A model generated the notes under the pieces. It worked only from the letters and a program-made list of their open reading frames with translations. It did no database searches and had not been told where the DNA came from. A stretch of 45,763 nt of DNA from RGIG8767 sp964386235 (GTDB lineage Bacteria; Bacillota; Clostridia; Lachnospirales; Lachnospiraceae), in NCBI GenBank assembly GCA_964386235.1, contig CAYLSH010000009.1:1-45763 (forward strand), written 5' to 3'. Made by a program: the position numbers and the translations under genes. How positions within the stretch are numbered: position 1 is the stretch's first letter; each line of letters starts with the position of its first letter. Below, piece by piece: positions 1 through 6,353 of this stretch.

Positions 1-2
1 GT

Positions 3-335
3 AATCCACTTGTGGCAATGCACTGGCAGCACCGATTCAATCACATGGTCGGCAGATACAATGACATTTACCGGGTGCAGATGCCAAACATTACGCCTCA
101 TGTGTGCCGCCACACTTATTGCTCCAATATGGCAAAATCGGGAATGAATCCAAAGACACTGCAGTACCTCATGGGGCATTCGGACATCAGTGTTACCATG
201 AACGTGTACACGCACATCAGCTTTGATGATGCTGAGGAAGAATTGAAACGAATGGAAGAGTTCAGAAAAGCGCAGACAGAGATAGAAAAGAAAAACGAGA
301 AACCGATGCAACAGAAGATGTTTAAGGTGATATAG
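3..335 (+). CDS. Tyrosine recombinase/integrase, C-terminal part (5' end outside window)
   Basis: This is the C-terminal catalytic domain of a phage/ICE-type tyrosine recombinase, which cuts and rejoins DNA at attachment sites. The frame is open to the left edge, so the start lies outside; the GTG at 12 is not the true start. The visible motifs are TPHVCRHTY (the H-x-x-R box), then LMGHSDISVTMNVYTH, which carries the second conserved His and the nucleophilic Tyr. The tail is charged and Lys/Glu-rich. The overall look is that of Tn916-type and Clostridia element integrases. Its position next to AT-rich cargo suggests the window begins at the edge of an integrated element. The family is certain; the element type is inference. 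Confidence 0.9.
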   Translation, partial: NPLVAMHWQHRFNHMVGRYNDIYRVQMPNITPHVCRHTYCSNMAKSGMNPKTLQYLMGHSDISVTMNVYTHISFDDAEEELKRMEEFRKAQTEIEKKNEKPMQQKMFKVI

Positions 336-345
336 GATAATTTGA

Positions 346-386
346 TTGAAAATTGGCTCGTAAATATATACGATTTCTGGTATAAT
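346..386 (+). promoter_or_regulatory. Promoter with palindromic operator candidate for the HipA-like gene
   Basis: There is an extended -10 (TG-G-TATAAT, 378-386), 18 nt before the SD. Upstream lies a near-palindrome, TCGTA-N6-TACGA (358-373). TTGAAA at 346-351 is too far from the -10 for a standard spacer, so the -35 is uncertain. A palindrome just upstream of a -10 is a natural operator position, but no DNA-binding partner gene is visible nearby. Confidence 0.45.
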
Positions 387-398
387 AATTATATATAG

Positions 399-1079
399 TT
401 GTTGGAGGTGATATTCATTAACGAGCCAAAAATTAGTCAATTGTGTTACAATATGAACCTTGGTTCTACAGAACCCAAATTTGCAATTTTGGAAGATGGA
501 ACACAGGTTGTTACAAAATTATATAATGGACCAGAAGGTAATCTAGTGCTCTTTAATGAGTATTTGTGCTATCGTTTAGCTATTTTATTGGATATTCCGA
601 TGCCGAGAGCAGGTGTTTGCATTTTGGATAGTACTTCAGAAATACAAGACGAAGAACTTGCAACTTCGCATAATTATGGAAAAGCTTTCTTTTCGGAATA
701 TATGCCAAAGGTTACAAAATTACTTCCAACTATTATTAGTAAGATGAGAAATAAAGAGGATTTTATAAAAATTCTATTGTTTGATCATGTTATATTTAAT
801 ACGGATAGAAATCCTGGAAATCTATTAGTAAGATTTTGTAAAGATGATGTTTCACTAAAAGTAATAGATCATACACATGTATTTATCAATCAAACATTTT
901 GGGATGCAAGTTGCTTGAAAAGAGCAATGGAAGAAAATGATTTATTAGATACGAAGGTATTAGAATATAATTCGTACTTGTATGAAATGTTTTTTCATAA
1001 TTTTTTAGTAACAAAGGAGATGCTAGAAAAAGAAAGTTTGGTCTTTAAAAGTAAGATTAATCGTGATATAATAATATAA
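399..1079 (+). CDS. HipA-like kinase domain protein, cut short by an in-frame stop
   Basis: This resembles the stand-alone HipA-like kinase family (HipA_2 type), relatives of the persistence kinase HipA. Visible features are an N-lobe Lys in VVTKLYNGPEGN followed by FNEYLCYRLA, a catalytic loop HVIFNTDRNPGN (D-R-x-x-x-N), and a metal-binding Asp in VIDHTHVF. The frame stops with TAA at 1077-1079, but family-like coding sequence continues in the same frame for 43 more codons to a TAG at 1209-1211, so the gene looks nonsense-interrupted. The start is uncertain. TTG 399 overlaps the SD (GGAGGTG, 404-410). GTG 408 lies within it. ATT 417 or ATG 453 would be spaced better. The gene is AT-rich compared with the backbone and is followed by a DUF3037-like gene, a known partner of such kinases. 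Its target is unknown. Confidence 0.65.
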   Translation: MLEVIFINEPKISQLCYNMNLGSTEPKFAILEDGTQVVTKLYNGPEGNLVLFNEYLCYRLAILLDIPMPRAGVCILDSTSEIQDEELATSHNYGKAFFSEYMPKVTKLLPTIISKMRNKEDFIKILLFDHVIFNTDRNPGNLLVRFCKDDVSLKVIDHTHVFINQTFWDASCLKRAMEENDLLDTKVLEYNSYLYEMFFHNFLVTKEMLEKESLVFKSKINRDIII

Positions 1080-1211
1080 ATTATCGACATTATTCCGGAA
1101 GAATGGAAACCTAAACAGAAAGATATTGATGAACTTGTAAATTATATTTTATATAGAGTCGAGAATTTGGATGTGATAATATCCACAATTTTGTCATACA
1201 ATAACAGATAG
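1080..1211 (+). pseudogene. In-frame C-terminal remnant of the HipA-like kinase after the premature stop
   Basis: Immediately after the TAA at 1077-1079 the same frame runs open for 43 codons to TAG 1209-1211. It begins IIDIIPEEWKPKQKDIDELV and continues with an amphipathic helix-like stretch ending SYNNR. This composition is typical of the C-terminal helices of HipA-like kinases and would bring the protein to about 270 residues, nearer the expected size. No SD or start codon is seen for independent translation. The best reading is a recent nonsense mutation, or a sequencing error, in the upstream gene. Confidence 0.6.
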
Positions 1212-1227
1212 GGAAGGAGGAAATATT

Positions 1228-1971
1228 ATGTACCACATTGAATATGCAGCATTGAATTATTATCATTCGCCTATATCAGATGAGTGCTTGTGTATAGGTG
1301 TGTTATTTCACAATGTAACAACAGGACAACGTGATTTCAAATATATCTCCAATTTCCATCGCTTTCATGCTTTTGATGATGAAGCAGATATTGATTTTGT
1401 TAAGCTCTATTTGCGAGGAATTAAAGATGAGGTTGAGACATCTGTCTTTAATTTTAACAAAGAATTTGATCTTGATTCATATATTAGAGTGTATGCAAAT
1501 GAATTTAGATTCTCATCAGTTAAGATGCTTTCAGTGAATGAAAACGAGAATTATGTTGAGGATTTATCAAAAGTATATTTGAAATACGATTTGGCAAAAT
1601 CACAGAGATTAAATAGCAACGAAGAAAAGAAATTAATTCGCAGAGTGCTTGAATCAAATAATCTTGAATATACTACTCAAAAGGTTGATGGACCATATAG
1701 TGATGAAATTTCATTTGACTATCAAGTTGGAAATGTATGTATTAAGATGTTTTCATTTAAGGGAAAAAACTTAAAGAGAGTTATTGGAAGTGCTAGACAA
1801 TGGTCTTTTGTAGCTGATGAGTTAGGGGCACAAAAGAAAGTGTTATTCATATATGATTCAGACTATGAAGATATGAGTAATCTTGATATAATCATTAAGA
1901 TACTATCAAAGAATGCAAAGGTTCTGAAGTTGGATGATGGAATGGATTATATTTTGAAGCAGTGTTCGTAG
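1228..1971 (+). CDS. DUF3037-like protein, partner of the HipA-like kinase
   Basis: This 247-residue soluble protein begins MYHIEYAALNYYHSPISDE, followed by LCIGVLFHNVTTGQRDFKY. That matches the pattern of DUF3037 proteins (a Tyr-rich first strand, then a GVxLF strand), which are often encoded beside HipA-like kinases. The C-terminal third, with IKMFSFKGKNLKRVIG and KKVLFIYDSDYEDMSNLD, looks like an extra alpha/beta module that I cannot assign. The SD is strong (GGAAGGAGG, 1212-1220) and the start ATG is clear. The gene lies 16 nt after the readable end of the kinase frame, suggesting one transcript. The biochemical role is unknown; toxin-antitoxin or phage defence are hypotheses. The assignment to DUF3037 is by pattern only. 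Confidence 0.5.
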   Translation: MYHIEYAALNYYHSPISDECLCIGVLFHNVTTGQRDFKYISNFHRFHAFDDEADIDFVKLYLRGIKDEVETSVFNFNKEFDLDSYIRVYANEFRFSSVKMLSVNENENYVEDLSKVYLKYDLAKSQRLNSNEEKKLIRRVLESNNLEYTTQKVDGPYSDEISFDYQVGNVCIKMFSFKGKNLKRVIGSARQWSFVADELGAQKKVLFIYDSDYEDMSNLDIIIKILSKNAKVLKLDDGMDYILKQCS

Positions 1972-1977
1972 AGCAAA

Positions 1978-2010
1978 AGCCGTAGATGATGTGTCTGCGG
2001 CTTTTTGTTT
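1978..2010 (+). terminator. Rho-independent terminator of the cargo operon
   Basis: A 9-bp stem, AGCCGTAGA with TCTGCGGCT (one G-T pair), has a 7-nt loop and is followed by a T-rich tract. It starts 7 nt after the DUF3037-like stop codon. Confidence 0.85.
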
Positions 2011-2018
2011 GTAATCCT

Positions 2019-2059
2019 TAGTAGTAGGAATTCCCGTTTTACTACTATTTCTACTACTA
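2019..2059. repeat. Inverted repeat at the presumed element/backbone junction
   Basis: TAGTAGTAG (2019-2027) faces CTACTACTA (2051-2059). A further ACTACTA at 2041-2047 repeats with 12-nt spacing to the one at 2053-2059. It sits between the cargo terminator and the backbone promoter, so it could be recombinase arm sites or an att region; this is inference from position. Confidence 0.35.
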
Positions 2060-2085
2060 ACAGGTAGTCACAACTTGCTAAATTA

Positions 2086-2094
2086 TGCTATAAT
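2086..2094 (+). promoter_or_regulatory. Extended -10 promoter element upstream of the phosphatase gene
   Basis: TG-C-TATAAT (2086-2094) is a good extended -10. No strong -35 is seen at 17 bp. Transcription would start near 2101. A 7-bp hairpin (CCCGGAA 2133-2139 with TTCCGGG 2160-2166) ends just before the SD at 2171-2176 and could tune translation. Confidence 0.45.
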
Positions 2095-2188
2095 TTGCCT
2101 AGTTGACAAGCAAACAACAATTTAACCATAACCCCGGAATATCCTGTAAAATACGGCATTTCCGGGCAAAAAGGAGCAAACAATTACT

Positions 2189-2653
2189 ATGATAAAAGTA
2201 TTATTCATCTGCCACGGCAACATCTGCCGAAGCACCATGGCACAGTCTGTTTTTACGCACATGGTAAATAAACATCATATAGAACAGTTATTTGAGATTG
2301 AGTCTGCGGCGACGAGCAGGGAAGAGATTGGGAATGGACCGCATTATGGGACGGTCCAGAAATTGCGTCAGGAGGGCATCCCTGTGGTGCCGCATCGTGC
2401 TACGCAGATGACGAAAAGGGATTATGAATACTATGATTATCTGATTGGGATGGATACGGCGAATATTCGTAATATGAATCGCATTGCGGGCGGTGATCCG
2501 GATGGTAAGATTTACAAATTATTATCGTTTGCCGGTGTTGGAAGGGACGTGGCTGATCCGTGGTATACGGGTGATTTTGATGCAACGTACGAAGATGTGG
2601 TAACAGGATGTGAAGCGTTTCTTGATTTTTTGACGGAAAATGGTAAGATCTGA
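2189..2653 (+). CDS. Low-molecular-weight protein tyrosine phosphatase
   Basis: This enzyme removes phosphate from phosphotyrosine (possibly phosphoarginine) in the cytoplasm through a cysteinyl-phosphate intermediate. The P-loop C-x5-R is visible at residues 8-14 (CHGNICR, then S15), and the general acid Asp lies in DPWY at about 123-126. At 154 residues it is a complete single-domain LMW-PTP. The start ATG has AAGGAG (2171-2176) at 12 nt, a rather long spacing. It opens the backbone segment after the mobile element edge and is followed 40 nt later by the AlaX-type gene, possibly on the same transcript. Its substrate is unknown; no tyrosine kinase is encoded in the window. Confidence 0.9.
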   Translation: MIKVLFICHGNICRSTMAQSVFTHMVNKHHIEQLFEIESAATSREEIGNGPHYGTVQKLRQEGIPVVPHRATQMTKRDYEYYDYLIGMDTANIRNMNRIAGGDPDGKIYKLLSFAGVGRDVADPWYTGDFDATYEDVVTGCEAFLDFLTENGKI

Positions 2654-2693
2654 TCAGGGATAGTTTAAGATATAGGAAGCAGGTATTTTACAG

Positions 2694-3887
2694 ATGGATA
2701 TACAGGAAACGATCCGATTGTTTGACGATATGCCCTATGAAACATCATTCATGGCAAAGGTGTTGTCTTGCAATGAAGGAAAAGAAGACGGAATATGGGA
2801 ACTGATTTTAGACCGGACGTTATTTTTCCCCGAAGAAGGCGGACAGAGCCCGGATAAGGGTAGTCTTAACGGTATGGAAGTTGTGGATGTTCAGATTGAA
2901 AGTGGTATTATTACGCATTATGTAAAAATAAAGGATCCAAAGCAGGAATCTTTTGCACGAAACGATATGCTCACGGGACAGATAGACTGGGAGCATCGTT
3001 TTTTTAATATGCAACAACATTCCGGAGAACATATTTTTTCGGGCCTTGTGTTTACGGATTATGGATTACACAATGTGGGATTTCATCTGAGTGATCATAT
3101 TGTAACGATGGATTTTGATGGTGTGCTGACAGAGGATGAGATTAAAAAAACAGAGTGGAAAGTAAATCAGGCTATTACGCAAAATATTGAGATTGATGCA
3201 AGGTATCCTTCAAAAGAAGAGTTGTCAGAAATGTCTTATCGCAGTAAGATTGAGATAAACGGACCGGTTCGTATTGTAACGATACCCGGTTATGATGTAT
3301 GTGCATGTTGTGCACCCCATGTAAGAAGAACCGGAGAGATTGGAATGCTAAAAGTTATGTCGGTTCAAAATTATAAAGGCGGTGTGCGGATCAGTATTCT
3401 GTGCGGTTTCCGTGCATTGGAAGAATTTCGCAACAAAGTTAATATCATTTCTGAACTAACAGGATTGTTATCCACAAGTCAGGATACGTTGTCAGAACGA
3501 GTAAAGCAGTTAAAAGAACAACAACATGAAATAAAAATTCAATTAAGTATCTTGAAACAAGAGGCCATGCTTGGTAAAATAGATAAAATACCAGCTGAAC
3601 AGAAGAATGTTTTTCTGATAGAAAAGGAATTGGATACTGTGGTTGCCAGACATGTAGTTAACCGGCTTGTAGATGGACATGAAGGTGTTTGTGGCATCTT
3701 TATTGGAGAAGATACGAGGGGATATCGTTTTATTATAGGAAGTGCTACAAGGGATTGCCAAGTGGTTGCAACCACATTAAAAGAAGTATTGAGTGCCAAG
3801 TGTGGTGGTAGTAAGAATATGATTCAGGGATCTTTGGGTGCATCCGAAGGACAGATCCGTAATTTTATATTAAAATACGAAGAATAA
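2694..3887 (+). CDS. AlaX-type alanyl-tRNA editing protein with DHHA1-like C-terminus
   Basis: This is a free-standing homologue of the AlaRS editing domain, which deacylates Ser-tRNA(Ala) or Gly-tRNA(Ala). N-terminal residues near 45-55 contain FFPEEGGQSPDKG, typical of the AlaRS second additional domain. Zinc-site motifs are HSGEH (H109, H113) and C205-x3-H209 within CACCAPH. A coiled-coil-like stretch at about 255-290 leads to a DHHA1-like domain ending in GSLGASEGQI. At 397 residues it is a long-form AlaX. It lacks the synthetase catalytic domain, so it can only edit. Its spacing to the phosphatase upstream and the HD-GYP gene downstream is short and there are no terminators between them, which suggests co-transcription. 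Confidence 0.9.
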   Translation: MDIQETIRLFDDMPYETSFMAKVLSCNEGKEDGIWELILDRTLFFPEEGGQSPDKGSLNGMEVVDVQIESGIITHYVKIKDPKQESFARNDMLTGQIDWEHRFFNMQQHSGEHIFSGLVFTDYGLHNVGFHLSDHIVTMDFDGVLTEDEIKKTEWKVNQAITQNIEIDARYPSKEELSEMSYRSKIEINGPVRIVTIPGYDVCACCAPHVRRTGEIGMLKVMSVQNYKGGVRISILCGFRALEEFRNKVNIISELTGLLSTSQDTLSERVKQLKEQQHEIKIQLSILKQEAMLGKIDKIPAEQKNVFLIEKELDTVVARHVVNRLVDGHEGVCGIFIGEDTRGYRFIIGSATRDCQVVATTLKEVLSAKCGGSKNMIQGSLGASEGQIRNFILKYEE

Positions 3888-3916
3888 GGTTGGGAGTATC
3901 AGGGGGATAGATACCG

Positions 3917-5029
3917 ATGGTAAGAAGACGTTTTGTGCCCACTAGATTGTTGGAAAGTGGAATGAAAGTAGACCAGTCCATTATTGACGGGACGGGCCGT
4001 GTATTGATTGCAAGAGGGGCATTATTAGATGATTATCTGATTCAAGCGTTGAGACGACTGGGAATTTCAGGTATATATATAAGAGAAGGTCAGGAAGAAA
4101 TTGACCAGAATCTTCTGATGCAGGAAGATGAAAAAATAGCACCGGAAACTTTACAAAAGATTGAAAAATTAAAGGTTGCGGATCGTACAAAAGTACAATT
4201 GGATGAAAGCGTTCGGGCAAGGGTCGCTGACGGCGTTTCCTTTTTGTACAGTAATACAGAATCAAAAGATTTTGTTAATACAACCAATAGTATTGCGGAT
4301 GATCTGATGCATGCAATTAATGCAAATGATGCGATCGCGGTTGATATCAGTGTTTTAAAAGTCAGTGATGAGTACACTTTTAAACACAGTGTGGATGTGG
4401 CAACGATGGCGATGATCATTGCCAAAAAGACCGGCATGGCAAGAGAAGAGGTTTATGATATTGGAGTAACCGGACTTTTGCATGATATCGGCAAATCCAA
4501 GATACCAAACGAAATTTTAAACAAACCGGGCAAATTAACGGATGAAGAATTTGCCATTATGAAACACCATCCAATCTATGGATACCGTATTTTAGAGAAC
4601 AATGAGGAACTTTCCGACAAGATCAAACTCGGTGTTTTGCAACATCATGAGAAAATCAATGGGAAAGGGTATCCTATGGGAGTGGACGCAGAACAGATCA
4701 GTACTTTTGCCAAGATTATTTCGGTTGTGGATATTTACGATGCGCTGGTAACGGAAAGACCTTACAAACTTGGCTTTTCACCTCGTGATGCCGTGGAAAT
4801 GATTATGGCTATGACTGCAGAACTGGATATGGATGCTCTCAAAGGATTTTTGGGCAGCGTAATTTTATACCCGGTTGGATCTACGGTAGAATTGAGCAAC
4901 GGTGAAAAAGCCAGGGTGGTGGAGAACTACGAAGAAGCGATTTTAAGACCAAAGGTTGTTGGTCTTAAAACAGGAAGGGTATATGATCTGGCAAAGGATT
5001 TATCCTGCGCCAATATCATTGTTCAGTAA
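3917..5029 (+). CDS. HD-GYP domain protein, probable c-di-GMP phosphodiesterase
   Basis: HD-GYP proteins hydrolyse cyclic di-GMP to GMP. The HD dyad is at about residues 189-190 in LLHDIGKSKIP, followed by HHP and then QHHEKINGKGYP at about 242-253, which carries the GYP signature. The metal ligands I can check are present, so activity is likely. The N-terminal 100 residues resemble the DUF3391-type module often found before HD-GYP domains, and about 60 residues follow the HD domain. No membrane segment or signal peptide is seen, so it acts in the cytosol. It lies 33 nt upstream of a GGDEF gene, giving an opposing pair for c-di-GMP turnover; in motile Clostridia this controls flagella and adhesion. 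Confidence 0.9.
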   Translation: MVRRRFVPTRLLESGMKVDQSIIDGTGRVLIARGALLDDYLIQALRRLGISGIYIREGQEEIDQNLLMQEDEKIAPETLQKIEKLKVADRTKVQLDESVRARVADGVSFLYSNTESKDFVNTTNSIADDLMHAINANDAIAVDISVLKVSDEYTFKHSVDVATMAMIIAKKTGMAREEVYDIGVTGLLHDIGKSKIPNEILNKPGKLTDEEFAIMKHHPIYGYRILENNEELSDKIKLGVLQHHEKINGKGYPMGVDAEQISTFAKIISVVDIYDALVTERPYKLGFSPRDAVEMIMAMTAELDMDALKGFLGSVILYPVGSTVELSNGEKARVVENYEEAILRPKVVGLKTGRVYDLAKDLSCANIIVQ

Positions 5030-5062
5030 TTTTATCAGAGGATACAGTGAAGGAGACAGAAT

Positions 5063-6136
5063 ATGTTTAGTGCGATTAAGAACCTGATCTTTAAGGATGT
5101 GAATAATAGAAATGAGTCATCCAACGGAGCGGTTACATTGCGTATATGTTCATTGATTCTCATTTCCTATCTTATTCTTTTGATTACAACAATGGCATGC
5201 ACGGGCAATGCGGCATTGTTTAGTTTTAATGCCCTGTTTCTAATAGTATATGCGTATTTATTCTGGCTGACCTTTTGTGATATGACCAAGGGAGCGTTGT
5301 TATGGTTTAATGTTACAACGGTCGCTATGGTTTGTTTTAATGTAGTATATCTTGGCTGGAATAGTGGTGTTCAACATTTTCTTTTCATGCTGATTTTGCT
5401 CAATTTGATCTTCATATATATGAGTCATAAGGTCCAATTTGTCATCACGGTGGTGCTTTGCCTGGTTAGAATTGGTTTGTATTATCTTTGCAGATTACGT
5501 CCCATGTCCGTATCTGTTTCGGATGGGGTGATTCAGGCGATTCAGATTGTAACTACGATTTATGTTTTTTTACTTTTATATATCTGCAGTGTTATGCTGT
5601 GTCGCGATTCCCAGAAAATGGAGCGCAAACTCACGGAGTATAATAATGAATTGGAAGAGATTGCCAATACGGATAATCTTACCAAACTTTGGAATCGTCA
5701 TTATCTGATGCGGTATATTGAGAAAATTATTAAAAATCCATTCGAATTTATGTCCATTGCAATTGGTGATATTGATTATTTTAAAAAGATTAACGATAAC
5801 TATGGACATGAATGCGGGGATGAGGTATTACGTGTTCTTGGAAAAGTATTTCAGGAAAATATGAACGGGAAGGGCGTTGTTGCCCGTTGGGGTGGTGAGG
5901 AATTCATCTTTGTTTTTGAAAATGCCAATGGGGATGATGCAAAACAGAAACTGGCAGACCTTCAGGATGCAGTAAAGAAAACGGTAATTGATTATAACGA
6001 TCAAAAAATTAAGATCACAATGACATATGGTCTTACGGAATACGATCATAATAAGAACCTGGATGAAAATATCTGTATAGCGGATCAGAGATTGTACCAG
6101 GGTAAAAAAGAAGGAAGGGATAGGATAATTTTTTAA
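5063..6136 (+). CDS. Membrane GGDEF diguanylate cyclase
   Basis: The enzyme makes c-di-GMP from two GTP. Residues 25-180 form about six hydrophobic segments, a membrane sensor of unknown ligand. A short coiled-coil linker (KMERKLTEYNNELEEIANTD) precedes the GGDEF domain. The signature is ARWGGEEFIFVF with GGEEF starting near residue 277; GGEEF is an active variant, and the upstream GDIDYFKKIND metal/nucleotide motif is intact. The allosteric inhibitory I-site (RxxD before the signature) is absent: the stretch reads NGKGVVAR. The SD AAGGAG (about 5050-5055) is good. It is paired with the HD-GYP gene immediately upstream, and probably both are in one operon. Confidence 0.9.
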   Translation: MFSAIKNLIFKDVNNRNESSNGAVTLRICSLILISYLILLITTMACTGNAALFSFNALFLIVYAYLFWLTFCDMTKGALLWFNVTTVAMVCFNVVYLGWNSGVQHFLFMLILLNLIFIYMSHKVQFVITVVLCLVRIGLYYLCRLRPMSVSVSDGVIQAIQIVTTIYVFLLLYICSVMLCRDSQKMERKLTEYNNELEEIANTDNLTKLWNRHYLMRYIEKIIKNPFEFMSIAIGDIDYFKKINDNYGHECGDEVLRVLGKVFQENMNGKGVVARWGGEEFIFVFENANGDDAKQKLADLQDAVKKTVIDYNDQKIKITMTYGLTEYDHNKNLDENICIADQRLYQGKKEGRDRIIF

Positions 6137-6167
6137 AATAAATTGTTATGGAAATGGTTTTGTTAAC

Positions 6168-6209
6168 GGCACTGGGCGTTGGAAGGGCAACGATCACCGG
6201 TGCCTTTAT
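6168..6209 (+). terminator. Strong hairpin after the GGDEF gene, possible terminator or structured RNA
   Basis: GGCACTGG (6168-6175) pairs with CCGGTGCC (6197-6204), and an inner stem CGTTG (6177-6181) pairs with CAACG (6188-6192) around a GAAGGG loop. A weak U-tract (TTTATGG) follows. The missing clean U-run leaves open that this is a folded regulatory RNA rather than a terminator. It does not match riboswitch classes I can recall. Confidence 0.45.
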
Positions 6210-6281
6210 GGTTTCTTGGATTCACGTTACTGTTAATCATGGATATACTGATCTAAAAATCAAAAAATGTCGGAAAATTTA

Positions 6282-6310
6282 TTGACGATGAAAAATTGGT
6301 GTATTACTAT
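6282..6310 (+). promoter_or_regulatory. Sigma-A promoter for the PurF-like gene
   Basis: TTGACG (6282-6287), a 17-bp spacer, and TACTAT (6305-6310). The SD GGAG at 6340-6343 selects ATG 6354; the earlier ATG at 6347 is out of frame and too close to the SD. Confidence 0.7.
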
Positions 6311-6353
6311 TAACGGTGTGTTTTTATTCTAAAAACAAAGGAGATTATGAAAA

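Noticed and set aside
1331..1537. 68-codon plus-strand frame inside the DUF3037-like gene
   Set aside because: No SD, Ile/Leu-heavy composition from AT-rich out-of-frame reading, fully inside a better gene.
3539..3799. Minus-strand open frames inside the AlaX gene
   Set aside because: Both overlap each other and a strongly supported gene; no RBS and no family resemblance.
6137..6353. Purine or PRPP riboswitch before the PurF-like gene
   Set aside because: The hairpin at 6168-6204 lies upstream of the promoter at 6282-6310, so it is not in that gene's leader, and no riboswitch core sequence was recognised.
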